From: CAZLBC01 sp964557575
GTDB lineage: Bacteria > Planctomycetota > Phycisphaerae > SM23-33
Reading direction: 5' to 3'
Length of the DNA: 64,000 bases
NCBI GenBank assembly: GCA_964557575.1
Contig: CAZLBC010000011.1
Location: forward strand, 27,377 to 91,376
Positions 43,210 to 52,532 of the stretch are shown here, one piece after another. The position numbers and the translations under genes are program-made. The notes under the pieces were generated by a model, which was not told the DNA's origin, did no database searches, and saw only the letters and a program-made list of their open reading frames with translations. The stretch's first letter is position 1; the number at the start of each line of letters is the position of its first letter.

Positions 43210-44667
43210 TTACTTCTTTTTCCGCTTCTTTTTATTTCGGCGTTTCCCCTTTTCGTACGCGGAATCCTCGGCATTTTTTTCCGGGAGCCACGCCGCGAGC
43301 TTTTTCTTGATCTCCGCGTGTTCCGGTTTCTCGGCGAGGTTGTTCCATTCCATGGGATCCTCACGGCGGTCGTAAAGCTCCTCCGTGCCGTCGCTGTAGC
43401 GGATGTATCGCCAGTTCTCGGACCGCACCGCGTGGCGGCCCCGGCCGTGCGTTGTCAGCGTCGGGTGCCATTCCCGGGCCGGATCCTCCAGGAGCGGCAC
43501 GAGGCTCGTGCCCTCGACTCCCTTTTTCGGCGGCAGGCCGCAGAGTTCCACGAGCGTCGGGTACATGTCGACCAGGTTTACGGGGCGGCCGCAGACAGCC
43601 CCTTCTGTTGCCCCTCCCGGGGTAACGAACATCAGGATGTTGCGGGTGGCCTCTTCCCACAGGGCGAACTTCCGCCAGTGCAGTTTCTCCCCGAGGTGCC
43701 AGCCGTGATCGCTCCACAGGCAGATAACGGTATTCTTCGCAAATGCCGTCTTGTCGAAGGCGTCGATCAGCCTGCCGACCTGCGCGTCCGTAAAGGCGAT
43801 GCTCGCGAGGTATCCCTGCACCGCCTTTCTCCACTGGTTGTGCTCGGTGACGGCCTTGTGGTCTCCCTGCGGCCGGGCGATCTTTTTGCCGATTTCCGGA
43901 ATATCGTCGAGATCGTCTTCCTTGACCTCCGGCAGTTGAATGTCGTCCAGGGGAAACTGCTCGAAGTACTTCCGGGGTACGTACCACGGCAGGTGGGGCC
44001 GGAATATGCCGCAGGCCAGGAAGAGCGGCTTGTCATGCTTTTTCCGCATCTGTTCGATGGCCCAGGACACCACCGTGTGATCGCCCATCTCCGCATCCGG
44101 GACATCGAGCGGCCCCCAGTCGAAGTGGGCCTTGTTGAGGCCGTTGATATTCTTTTCGGGCGGCGACGGATCGGGGGGCCTGTTTTTCGTTTTGGATGGA
44201 AAGTATTCGTCCCAGCTCGGCGGGTCCGGGTAGCGGCCGTGGTAGATCTTGCCGCCGCCGACCGCCGTGTAGCCGTGGGACATGAAATACTGCGTCAGGC
44301 TCACCGCGTCTTTCAAGACGGGGCTTTCCCGCCACGGCTGAGGATTGTGATATACGCCGGAAGTGCTGGGCCTGATGCCCGTCATGAGGGCGGCGCGAGA
44401 GGGATTGCATGCCGGGGCGGCACAGTGGGCGTTTGAAAACAGGACACCGCGCCGGGCGAGATTGTCGATATTGGGCGTTTGTGCCTGGGGATGCCCGCCG
44501 AGGCAGCCGGTCCAGTCATTCAGATCGTCGATGGCGATGAAGAGTACGTTGGGTTTTTCATCCGCCGCCGCACCGATAACGCGGGGTACCGATGCTGCGG
44601 CCGCGGTCGTGATGCCGAGCGATTTGAGAAAGTCCCTGCGGTCGATCGTATTGTCATTGGCTACCAT
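43210..44667 (-). CDS. sulfatase with twin-arginine signal
   Basis: 485 residues. A Tat-type signal (RRDFLKSLG, then an Ala-rich stretch) is followed by the sulfatase fold: FIAIDDLNDW metal ligands, and the formylglycine motif CNPSRAALMTG (C-x-P-S-R), with a Cys that needs FGE activation. LWSDHGWHLGEK carries the later metal ligands. The sequence resembles iduronate-2-sulfatase-like enzymes abundant in PVC bacteria. The C-terminus is a Lys/Arg tail of about 13 residues. Likely role: removing sulfate from algal or host polysaccharides. The substrate is not predictable. Confidence 0.93.
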   Translation of the reverse strand: MVANDNTIDRRDFLKSLGITTAAAASVPRVIGAAADEKPNVLFIAIDDLNDWTGCLGGHPQAQTPNIDNLARRGVLFSNAHCAAPACNPSRAALMTGIRPSTSGVYHNPQPWRESPVLKDAVSLTQYFMSHGYTAVGGGKIYHGRYPDPPSWDEYFPSKTKNRPPDPSPPEKNINGLNKAHFDWGPLDVPDAEMGDHTVVSWAIEQMRKKHDKPLFLACGIFRPHLPWYVPRKYFEQFPLDDIQLPEVKEDDLDDIPEIGKKIARPQGDHKAVTEHNQWRKAVQGYLASIAFTDAQVGRLIDAFDKTAFAKNTVICLWSDHGWHLGEKLHWRKFALWEEATRNILMFVTPGGATEGAVCGRPVNLVDMYPTLVELCGLPPKKGVEGTSLVPLLEDPAREWHPTLTTHGRGRHAVRSENWRYIRYSDGTEELYDRREDPMEWNNLAEKPEHAEIKKKLAAWLPEKNAEDSAYEKGKRRNKKKRKKK

Positions 44668-44709
44668 ATCGATTCTCCTCGTGGACGGGTACGTGCCTGA
44701 AGCGGCATG

Positions 44710-45777
44710 TTACACGATCAGCATCGCGTCTCCGTAGGAGAAAAAGCGATACCGGTATTCGATTGCCGTTCGGTAGGCGTTTAATATTGTTTCTATCCCC
44801 CGTGTTTGGCCCGGCGAGCAAAAGGCCGCAACGAGCATCAGGAGCGTGCTGCGGGGCAGGTGGAAATTGGTCAGCAACCCGCCGGTGACGGCGAAATCCC
44901 ACGGCGGCACGATGAATAATTCGGTTGTTCCGCTGCAGGCGACGATGCGGCCGTTGTTTTCGGCGGCCGCTGATTCGAGGGTTCTCGCCGACGTGGTGCC
45001 GACCGCGATAATTCGCCTGTTTTCCGAACGTGCCCGCGCAATTGCCGCGGCGGTATCGGCAGACAATTCGTACCACTCGCTGTGCATAGTGTGATCGGCA
45101 GTTTTTTCCGCCGTGACGGGCGCGAATGTTCCGTAACCGACGTGGAGTGTCAGGTATGTTAATTCAATCCTCTTGTCTGTCAGTCTCTCAAATATATCGG
45201 TGGTAAAGTGCAGCCCCGCCGTCGGGGCGGCGACTGAGCCGGGCTTCTCGGCGTACACGGTCTGGTACCGGTCCCGGTCCCGGACCGTTGGGCCGCCGGG
45301 GCGCTTGATGTACGGTGGCAGGGGTGTGCGGCCGTGGCGATTGAGTATGTCGCGCGGTTGTCCCGGCGGTTCGGGCCGCACCGTCCACGCCCCGCCGGAC
45401 CGGCGCTGCACCAGCCGCAGTCCCTCATCATCTGATTGATCGAACAAGAGTACTTCGCCGGGCAAGCACCGCCCGGCATTTTTCAACATGACATCCCACT
45501 GCCCGTCACTTTCGGCGGCAAGAAAAATCCCCTCGATTGTGCCGCCTGTTTTCCTTCGGCAACAGAAACGCGCCGGGATGACGCGCGTGTTGTTCAGCAC
45601 GAGCATATCCCGGTCATCCAGCAGATCGGGCAGCACGGAAAATTCCTGGTGCGAAACGCGTTCCCGTCGACGATCGAGGACCATCAGCCGCGACGTGTCC
45701 CTGCGCTCAGCGGGATGCTGGGCTACCAGTTCTTCAGGCAGTTCATAGTCGAAAGCACCGGTGGGTAAATCCATCAT
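44710..45777 (-). CDS. queA: S-adenosylmethionine:tRNA ribosyltransferase-isomerase
   Basis: 355 residues, standard length. FDYELPEELVAQHP at the N-terminus, VLNNTRVIPAR, AAPTAGLHFT, LHVGYGTF and LLTNFHLPRSTLLMLVAAF are the QueA signature blocks in order. The enzyme transfers the ribosyl part of SAM to preQ1 in tRNA to give epoxyqueuosine. No other queuosine gene is in the window. Upstream lies the AT-rich island at 45.8-46.1 kb. Confidence 0.96.
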   Translation of the reverse strand: MMDLPTGAFDYELPEELVAQHPAERRDTSRLMVLDRRRERVSHQEFSVLPDLLDDRDMLVLNNTRVIPARFCCRRKTGGTIEGIFLAAESDGQWDVMLKNAGRCLPGEVLLFDQSDDEGLRLVQRRSGGAWTVRPEPPGQPRDILNRHGRTPLPPYIKRPGGPTVRDRDRYQTVYAEKPGSVAAPTAGLHFTTDIFERLTDKRIELTYLTLHVGYGTFAPVTAEKTADHTMHSEWYELSADTAAAIARARSENRRIIAVGTTSARTLESAAAENNGRIVACSGTTELFIVPPWDFAVTGGLLTNFHLPRSTLLMLVAAFCSPGQTRGIETILNAYRTAIEYRYRFFSYGDAMLIV

Positions 45778-46134
45778 TGGATTCCGCGTAATTGCCTCTC
45801 AAACAGGATATTACGTGAAATGAAAAAATCCGGAAATAAAACACTTTGCACAAAAAACATTTTTTTTTGTTTCTACTTATGTTTTTATTTCATATTGATT
45901 TAAGTAAAAATCCAACAAGTTATCCACAATGTCTCCACATCAACACATCCATTAAATATTCGGATTCGGGCCAGTATTAATGCTTTTGCAACTATTGCGG
46001 AAGTATCGTGGTTTGATTACCGCCGAAATGCAATCAGTCAGGCCGGTTACGCACCGGAAAATCGCCGAGCAGGCGAGACCGAATCGCAGGAACGTAATCA
46101 TATGACATACTACCGCTTATGCCCCGCAGATCTT
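45778..46134. other. AT-rich intergenic island with a DnaA box
   Basis: 357 bp between queA and lpxI without a credible gene. The 45820-45970 part is strongly AT-rich (T9 run, A-runs, TTTTTATTTCATATTGATTT) in an otherwise GC-rich window. It holds a perfect DnaA box at 45920 and a nearby TCTCCACATC that partly resembles another. It could be a replication-related or nucleoid-binding region, or simply the queA promoter region. Confidence 0.6.
45920..45928 (+). promoter_or_regulatory. DnaA box in AT-rich island
   Basis: TTATCCACA, exact match to the consensus, flanked by AT-rich sequence. Confidence 0.6.
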
Positions 46135-46974
46135 TCATCTCGATCGTCCCAGCACGGCGATTCCCAGGCGGTCGGCGAGTTTCAGGGTAGCCTCCTTGTC
46201 GGCGATCAGTGTTTTTCCGGCCTCCAGGACCAGACGGCGGCAGCCGGTATTTTTGAGGTTTCTGATCGTGCCCGGCCCGACGGTCGGAACGTCGAATCTC
46301 ATGTCCTGGCTGCTTCGCGCCACTTTAACCAGCGTCCACTTCCCGGAGGGGCACAACCGTCCGGCACGGGCTATCATTTCATCGGTTCCCTCGATAGCCT
46401 CGACAGCTATGATGTCCCCGTCCTTGACCGCAATCGATTGACCGATATCGAGGTCGGCGACCGAAACGGCCAGTTGCCAGCCGAATTCGATATCCCGGGA
46501 AGCTCCGGCCGGAACCGTCGCCCCGGTCATCACGCCTTCGGTGGCAAGTTGTTCCGCGCAGTAGTGTACGCTGGACATAAGCTCTATCCCTTCGTTTGAC
46601 AGTTCATCCGCCACCGCGCGTAATACGGCATTGTCGCGCCGGTCTCCGCGAATGCGCCGATACCATATCAACGCCGTGCGGAGATCCGGAATATACTTCG
46701 TGATACGCCAGGGGTGGTACATGTCCGCTTTCCTGACCGAGCCGATCATAACACTCTGACTGACCCCGTTTTTCTTTAAAAACCGTATCCATCTTCCTAT
46801 GCGTGTCACTCCCGTCCAGGTGAAGCGATCGGCATGATCCTTCAGAAGCGGATCGGCGAATCCTTTCAATCCGACGATGACAGGTGAATCTCCCGACGTG
46901 ATGATGCCGTCGGCTACCAGCATGGGCATTCTTCCGGCCCCCGCTATCAGGCCGACCGGTCTGTTACCCGTCAT
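46135..46974 (-). CDS. lpxI: UDP-2,3-diacylglucosamine pyrophosphatase LpxI
   Basis: 279 residues from ATG 46974; an upstream ATG at 46989 would add five. The LpxI (DUF1009) features are present: GLIAGAGRMPMLVADG at the start, a GSVRKADMY segment, and the C-terminal VPTVGPGTIRNLKNTGCRRLVLEAGKTL block, named in part. LpxI hydrolyses UDP-2,3-diacylglucosamine to lipid X and replaces LpxH in alphaproteobacteria and many other phyla. The start overlaps lpxD by a few codons, so lpxD-lpxI form an operon. Confidence 0.92.
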   Translation of the reverse strand: MTGNRPVGLIAGAGRMPMLVADGIITSGDSPVIVGLKGFADPLLKDHADRFTWTGVTRIGRWIRFLKKNGVSQSVMIGSVRKADMYHPWRITKYIPDLRTALIWYRRIRGDRRDNAVLRAVADELSNEGIELMSSVHYCAEQLATEGVMTGATVPAGASRDIEFGWQLAVSVADLDIGQSIAVKDGDIIAVEAIEGTDEMIARAGRLCPSGKWTLVKVARSSQDMRFDVPTVGPGTIRNLKNTGCRRLVLEAGKTLIADKEATLKLADRLGIAVLGRSR

Positions 46975-48040
46975 GTCCCCTGTCCTCAATTCGTGCGCGA
47001 AGTTCTTTGATTTCGTCTTCCATCGATTTTATCTTCTTGGCCATTTCAGGCAGCCGCATCGTCGAGATGACAATTTTTTTCGCCTGGGTACGCGGCAGCG
47101 CAGGTGCCCCGAGTACCTCGATGTCGCTGTCGACATCATTGATGACCCCCGCCTTGGCCCCGACGCGCACCCGGTCGCCGATCGAAATATGACCGACGAT
47201 TCCGCACTGGCCGGCAAACGAACAGTAGTCGCCCACGGTCGTCGATCCGGCAATACCCGCCTGCGAAACGAGGAGGCAGTGCTTGCCTACTTTTGTCCCG
47301 TGGCCGATGGCGACGAGATCGGCGAACTTGGTGCCGGCACCGATCACCGTCGCGCCGAGAGCGGCCCGTTCTATAGCGCAGCATGCCCCGATCTCCACAT
47401 CGTTCTCGATGATCACCCGGCCGGACTGGGGGATCTTGTCGTGTACCACGATGCCGTCGTCATTCTCATGCGTGGCGTAGCCGAATCCATCCTGGCCGAT
47501 GCTGCTGCAGGCGTGAATCGTCACGCGATCACCCAGGACGGTTTCGTTGTAGATGACACTGTTGGGATAAATGGTGCAGCCTGCCCCGATGCGACAGTTT
47601 CTGCCGATGAAGACTCCCGGGTAGATGGCGGTCCCGGATCCTATCGCGGTTTCGCCGGCGATCGAAACACCGGGTGCGATGGAAACGTCCTTGCCGATCT
47701 GCGCGGTTGAATCAATATGTGCGGCGGGATCGACGCCGGTGAAGTATGGCGTCCGAAACCCGTAGAGGAGTACCATTGTTTCTCGAAACGCAAGATAAGG
47801 ATCGCTGCATCGTATCAATCTACCGCCCGGCCCGGCGTAATCGCGGGCGACTATGACGGCCGCAGCAGATGTTGTCTCCATCAAGTGCCGGTATTTGTCA
47901 TTTGCCAGAAAACTCACATCCTCTTCACCGGCTTGCCCGAGGGGAGCGGCGCCGGTGATGGCTTGCCGCCCGTCTCCCTCCAGTTCACCCCCGATTCTGT
48001 CGGCCAGTTCACCGAGCGTCATATTCTTTTCGGATTGCAT
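46964..48040 (-). CDS. lpxD: UDP-3-O-acylglucosamine N-acyltransferase
   Basis: 358 residues. N-terminal uridine-binding domain (about 1-100), then a left-handed beta helix of hexapeptide repeats (about 105-315; for example IGKDVSIAPGVSIAGETAIGSG) and a C-terminal helix (about 325-355). The catalytic His lies in AIGHGTKVG. LpxD adds the second N-linked acyl chain in lipid A synthesis. Together with lpxI here and lpxB at 51 kb it shows that the organism makes lipid A. Confidence 0.95.
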   Translation of the reverse strand: MQSEKNMTLGELADRIGGELEGDGRQAITGAAPLGQAGEEDVSFLANDKYRHLMETTSAAAVIVARDYAGPGGRLIRCSDPYLAFRETMVLLYGFRTPYFTGVDPAAHIDSTAQIGKDVSIAPGVSIAGETAIGSGTAIYPGVFIGRNCRIGAGCTIYPNSVIYNETVLGDRVTIHACSSIGQDGFGYATHENDDGIVVHDKIPQSGRVIIENDVEIGACCAIERAALGATVIGAGTKFADLVAIGHGTKVGKHCLLVSQAGIAGSTTVGDYCSFAGQCGIVGHISIGDRVRVGAKAGVINDVDSDIEVLGAPALPRTQAKKIVISTMRLPEMAKKIKSMEDEIKELRARIEDRGHDG

Positions 48041-48217
48041 GCCACTCCACCGGTTCGGTGTTCCCGTGTTCGTTCAGACCTCTGTGTCGTGACCGTGATA
48101 CACGACGAATAGTGCCCCGTGACAACATGCCGTACAGAGATCCGAGAGGAAGGGGCAGGATACCATACGTTACCCTCGTCTCCGTCGATGCGATACCGGA
48201 TATCCTGTCCGAGAAAG

Positions 48218-50198
48218 TCAGTCCCATTCGACCTCGATACCCTCGGCAGTTGAAGGGGGTACCAGGGGGGATGACGGGTCCGCTGTAACCGGCGCAGGCG
48301 CGGGTTCTTTCTTTTCGGGAACGGTCTTCTTCGGCTCCACCGCCGGCGTTGTCACTTTTTCTTCCGCATCGGTACCGGAGGGTTTAATGGGGAATTCAGG
48401 CCGTTTTACGTCGGTGCCGCCCATTTTTTCAGCATCGCCGACGTCAATCTTCTCGGGGACGAGTTTCGTGGGTTTAATGAGCTCTGGTTCGAGCTTCTCC
48501 GGTGCCGGCACGGGCTCGGGCTTCACCGGCTCGGGCTCGGGCTTCACCGGCTCGGGTTCGGGCTTCACCGGTTCGGGTTCGGGCTTGACCGGCTCGGGCT
48601 CGGGCTTGACCGGCTCGGGCTCGGGCTTCACCGGCTCGGGCTCGGGCTTCACCGGCTCGGGCTCGGGCTTCGCCGGTTCGGGTTCGGGCTTGACCGGTTC
48701 GGGTTNNNNNNNNNNNNNNNNNNNNNNNNNNNNNNNNNNNNNNNNNNNNNNNNNNNNNNNNNNNNNNNNNNNNNNNNNNNNNNNNNNNNNNNNNNNNNNN
48801 NNNNNCGGGCTTGACCGGTTCGGGTTCGGGCTTGACCGGTTCGGGTTCGGGCTTGACCGGTTCGGGTTCGGGCTTCGCCGGTTCGGGTTCGGGCTTGACC
48901 GGCTCGGGCTCGGGCTTGACCGGCTCGGGCTCGGGCTTGACCGGCTCGGGTTCGGGCTTGACCGGTTCGGGCTCGGGCTCGGGTTCGGACGCCAGGACTT
49001 CCAGTACGGTCGATGTTGCGACCTTCAATACCCTGATACGCGCCTTGGGGTCATAGGCGAATCGGCCGGATAATCCGACGCGGTTTCCGACGAGCCGGGG
49101 CAGATTTTCGTCGCCCTCAGCGTCCACGGCATGGCCGATGGTTTTTTTCGTATTCGGATCGATGATCCTGAATATATTTTGTCTGCCCGGATACATATTA
49201 TACAACTCGCTGAGCTTCAGAATACCTTGCAGGTCGAAGCGAATCGGTTTTTCATCCTCGTCGGAAACGACCGGCTCCGAGACGGCACTTTCCCGCAGGG
49301 CCCTGTCGGCCATGGAGTCGACCTCGCGCGTCGTACGGGATATTTCAATTTCATCCTTGATGACCTGCAGCAGTTTCGCGTAATTTTCCCGGTGATTGCT
49401 GTCGGGAGGGATCTCGATGTTTTCGGCCGCGGTCAACAGGGCTTCGAAGTTCCGTTGTTCCAGGGGTTTGCCCATTTCTTTTGTAATGGAATCCTGGAGT
49501 TCGTTCACCGCTGTGCCCGCCTTGTCTTCGGGTCTTTCAGCCGGGAGTTTAATTTTCTCCTTCGGCAATTTTTCATCCGTTTTTTTGATGTCAGGCTCTT
49601 TTTCGGGGACGACGGGTTCCAGCTCGATCGGTTCCTTCTCGTCTGCTCCGGCGGCGGGAGCCGTCTTGAGTTTATCCGCCCGTATGAAAAACAGCGCGTC
49701 TTTCGGGGGGGTGATGATATACCAGCGCGTATCTCCTGATTTTGCCTGTCCGAGTTTTTCGACAACGTCCCCCTTGTTCAACTGTGTCTGGGGTGCAAAA
49801 CCGTCGAAGCCGCGCGGTTTCGTTTTTCGCATGAGGAAACGATCGCCCGCGGCGAAGACGGTAACGCTGTCGGAAACAATCACCCCCTTTGCCTTTCCCC
49901 GCGCGGTCTTTGCACCGGGAACAATGGTTACGGATCCCTGCCGTATAACGCTGTAACAGCCCTTCGTCGCGCGGACGGCGAGCCAGCGGTTCGACCGTTT
50001 ACCGGTGACGCGAACGATGGCCGGCGGATCGAGTTCCGTACAGATATAGGACAGCCTCTCGCTTGGCCCGGAATAGACCCGGGTTCCCTTTTCCGTGACC
50101 TGCGCGGTGTATTCCTCTCCGCTACCCGTCTCACCGCACACGACGGCGGTAACGATAAATGCGGCGCTTATCAGTATATTCAATCGTTTCATGTTCAT
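48218..50198 (-). CDS. exported SH3-like protein with long Pro-Glu-Lys heptad repeat (spans assembly gap)
   Basis: Signal peptide (about 1-28), then SH3-like domains (VYSGPSERLSYICTEL and a second near residue 100), an acidic helical middle, and a domain ending LEVLASE. A long run of KPEPEPV heptads follows and is broken by 100 N. A C-terminal segment ends TAEGIEVEWD. The two sides appear in different frames only because the gap was set to 100. The repeat period is 21 bp and the flanks join in phase, so the gene is one frame. Pro-rich spacers of this kind often bridge the periplasm or cell wall. GGAGG lies six bases before ATG 50198, and TATAAT is at 50233-50228 (minus). Confidence 0.8.
48510..48987. 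repeat. 21-bp tandem repeat coding for KPEPEPV heptads
   Basis: At least 18 copies of a 21-bp unit of the form CGGGCTTGACCGGTTCGGGTT, with synonymous C/T and G/A changes and occasional Val-to-Ala variants. It lies within the SH3-like gene. Long identical units explain why assembly failed here. Confidence 0.95.
48706..48805. other. assembly gap (100 N) inside coding repeat
   Basis: The left flank ends GACCGGTTCGGGTT and the right flank starts CGGGCTTGACCGG, which join to a complete 21-bp unit. The missing length is therefore a multiple of 21 bp and keeps the reading frame. Confidence 0.95.
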
Positions 50199-50369
50199 GG
50201 CTTTCCTCCTGAAAGGAAATTGTCGTCATTATAGGTTATCATGTTATCTCTTGTTAGTCAAAGAAGTTGTAGAATAAAAGATAGGTATGGCTGAAAGGGA
50301 GGGCTTTTTGTCGAAAGAGGGGGGAAGGGTTGCATCATTCTCCGCGGGGAGTATATTCGGTTTTTGATT

Positions 50370-50639
50370 ATGGACGGCGAATCGCAGTTGGCACTTCTGG
50401 TCGGACTGGTCGAAGAACTCGAAGTAGACGTTCGCCTGACCCCGGCCGCCGGGGGCGCGACGCATCCGGGCGGCGCCTGCGTGCGGCTCGGGGACCGGGA
50501 CATTCTGTTTCTTGATCCTTCGGCGCCGTTGTCCGAGAGGATCGCGGTTGTCGTCGAATGTCTCGCGGGCCGGGACGAACTGCAGCAGCGGTACCTTCCT
50601 CCTGAAATCCGCGGGCTCCTGGACCAGAACCGGGATTGA
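50370..50639 (+). CDS. small hypothetical protein
   Basis: 89 residues from ATG 50370; TTG 50364 is in frame. The N-terminal helix (ESQLALLVGLVEELEVDV) precedes a short beta region (GACVRLGDRDILFLD) and a C-terminal helix (SERIAVVVECLAGR). The sequence reads like a conserved folded protein, but I do not recognise it. It lies just upstream of acpS-lpxB in the same direction, 66 bp apart. Confidence 0.6.
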   Translation: MDGESQLALLVGLVEELEVDVRLTPAAGGATHPGGACVRLGDRDILFLDPSAPLSERIAVVVECLAGRDELQQRYLPPEIRGLLDQNRD

Positions 50640-50705
50640 GCCGCAGCTTGTCGTCTCCCGCAAATATCCTTTTCGTAAGCGGTCGCGGGGGTTATCATCT
50701 GTCGC

Positions 50706-51098
50706 ATGAACATAATTTCACACGGTGTCGATCTCGTGGATTGCGCACGATTGAAACAGAGTATCGATCGATACGGGCAGCGGTTTCTCGACCGGGTGTT
50801 CACGCCCGCCGAGCAGCAGTACTGTTCAATGAAAAACAAGGGACGTATCCAGTGTTTCGCCGGCCGTTTCGCCGTAAAGGAAGCGGTGTTCAAGGCCCTC
50901 GGTACCGGGTGGGCGGGAGGGATAGCCTGGACTGACGTAGAAGTTGATAACCGCCCCGGGGGCCGGCCGGCAGTGCGATTGCAGGGGCAGTCCCGGGTCG
51001 TCGCCGAAGGATTGGGTATCCGGTCATTCCACGTCTCGATAAGTCATACGGACATATCTGCGATGGGTTCGGTCATTGCGGCTGGAGAATCGGTTTAA
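50706..51098 (+). CDS. acpS: holo-[acyl-carrier-protein] synthase
   Basis: 130 residues. The magnesium-binding Asp in GVDLVD and the central motif GRFAVKEAVFKALGTG are intact; HVSISHTD near the C-terminus completes the AcpS pattern. It attaches 4'-phosphopantetheine from CoA to acyl carrier protein. The TAA stop overlaps the lpxB start by one base (TAATG), so the two are coupled: ACP activation and lipid A synthesis. Confidence 0.96.
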   Translation: MNIISHGVDLVDCARLKQSIDRYGQRFLDRVFTPAEQQYCSMKNKGRIQCFAGRFAVKEAVFKALGTGWAGGIAWTDVEVDNRPGGRPAVRLQGQSRVVAEGLGIRSFHVSISHTDISAMGSVIAAGESV

Positions 51099-52279
51099 TG
51101 AGTGGCGGCCAACCCGTGATTTTTCTTTCCGCGGCCGAAGCGTCCGGCGATCGTCTTGCGGCCGGCCTGATACGGCAGGTCAAAGACTTGATTCCCGGCG
51201 CGCGATTCACCGGCGCCGCCGGCCCTGAGATGAAAGGGGAAGATTGTGAATCCATCATCGATCTTACGGAAACCGCGACGATGCTCGGAGGGGTTTTCGG
51301 AAAGATTTTTTATTACCGCAGGGTTATCCGGAAGCTCAGGTCCGCGATACGCGATATCAGACCGGATGTGGTGGTGCCCGTTGACTCTCCCGCGTTGAAC
51401 TGGCATATAGCCGCGGAAGCCACGTCGCTGGGAATACCCGTGGTTCATTACGTGGCGCCGCAGGTATGGGCATGGGCGGCATGGCGGATCCGTAAATTAC
51501 GAAGACTGACGGACCACGTGGCCTGCCTGTTGCCCTTCGAGGAGCGCTACTTTCGAGAGCGGGGCGTACCGGCGACCTTTGTCGGCCATCCGCTGTCCGA
51601 CCGTGTGCGCAATTCATTCACCGAGAACCGATTTCCCGCCCTCGACGAGGCCTGGATTGACGGTTCGTGGCATATCGCCCTGCTTCCGGGAAGCAGGGCC
51701 GGCGAAATAGCGGCTATCGCGCCGGCGCTGTCAAAAGTGGCCGACGCCCTGACGGCCGGCCGGCCGGGGACCCGGTGTGTTTTTGCCGCTGCCGATGATA
51801 TTTCCGCGGAACGTATAACCGGCGCAACGGGAAGAGACGACCTGCAGATAGCCGTCGGGGAGGTGGAGACGGTGCTCGCCCGGTCGCATTTCGCGGTTGT
51901 CGCAAGCGGTACGGCCTCTCTGCAGGTCGCGTCCCACGGTGTCCCCATGATCGTGGTCTATAATATTCCCCTCTGGCAAAAGGTGGCGTGGCATACGGTC
52001 GTGAAAAGGCTGGTACGCACCCGGTATCTTTCGCTGGTCAATATACTGGCGGGCAGGGGGGTCGTTCCGGAACTCATGCCCTATTTCAGCTCTCCCCGGC
52101 AGATCGTCGCGCTTGCCGAGAGGCTGTTGAACGATTACGGCTGGCTGTATGCGACCCGAAAAAAACTGATTGATTTGGCTTCGTCTCTCCGGTCCCCCGG
52201 CGGTACCGCGGCTGAAAACACGGCGCACATCATTGTCGACCGGATCGGGCGCGGTGATGATTCACTCCCGGAGGTCTGA
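51098..52279 (+). CDS. lpxB: lipid-A-disaccharide synthase
   Basis: 393 residues, standard length. The GT19 features are present: SAAEASGDRLAAGLI at the N-terminus, VVPVDSPALNW, HYVAPQVWAWAAWRI, and LLPGSRAGEI followed by VASGTASLQVA. LpxB condenses lipid X with UDP-diacylglucosamine to form the tetraacyl disaccharide. It acts directly after LpxI. The stop is followed by 250 bp before clpC. Confidence 0.96.
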   Translation: MSGGQPVIFLSAAEASGDRLAAGLIRQVKDLIPGARFTGAAGPEMKGEDCESIIDLTETATMLGGVFGKIFYYRRVIRKLRSAIRDIRPDVVVPVDSPALNWHIAAEATSLGIPVVHYVAPQVWAWAAWRIRKLRRLTDHVACLLPFEERYFRERGVPATFVGHPLSDRVRNSFTENRFPALDEAWIDGSWHIALLPGSRAGEIAAIAPALSKVADALTAGRPGTRCVFAAADDISAERITGATGRDDLQIAVGEVETVLARSHFAVVASGTASLQVASHGVPMIVVYNIPLWQKVAWHTVVKRLVRTRYLSLVNILAGRGVVPELMPYFSSPRQIVALAERLLNDYGWLYATRKKLIDLASSLRSPGGTAAENTAHIIVDRIGRGDDSLPEV

Positions 52280-52307
52280 AAAGGAACGAACCGGCCGATT
52301 GCGTATC

Positions 52308-52340
52308 ATTTTGGCAGTCGCAGCGAAAATTTGCCAAAAT
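52308..52340. promoter_or_regulatory. 9-bp inverted repeat upstream of clpC
   Basis: ATTTTGGCA at 52308-52316 and its exact complement TGCCAAAAT at 52332-52340, 15 bases between. No T-run follows, so it looks more like an operator than a terminator. It does not match CIRCE or a CtsR box. Confidence 0.4.
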
Positions 52341-52532
52341 ATGCAGACTGTGAATGTGAGGAGATATCAGTTAGTATTATACAGGCCGACATGATACGTG
52401 ATTCTTTATTTCGGCATGAATTTTGCTCGTCTTATCCGATATAGTGTAACGTACAGGAAAGTTCAGTTCAGTATTGTGCGTACGGGTAAGACTCGCGACA
52501 ATGGTGTATAGAAGAAAGAGCGGTATTTGCAC

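Noticed and set aside
43195..44436. 413-codon plus-strand open frame opposite the sulfatase
   Set aside because: The minus strand carries the sulfatase motif CNPSR and a Tat signal; the plus frame has no recognisable features.
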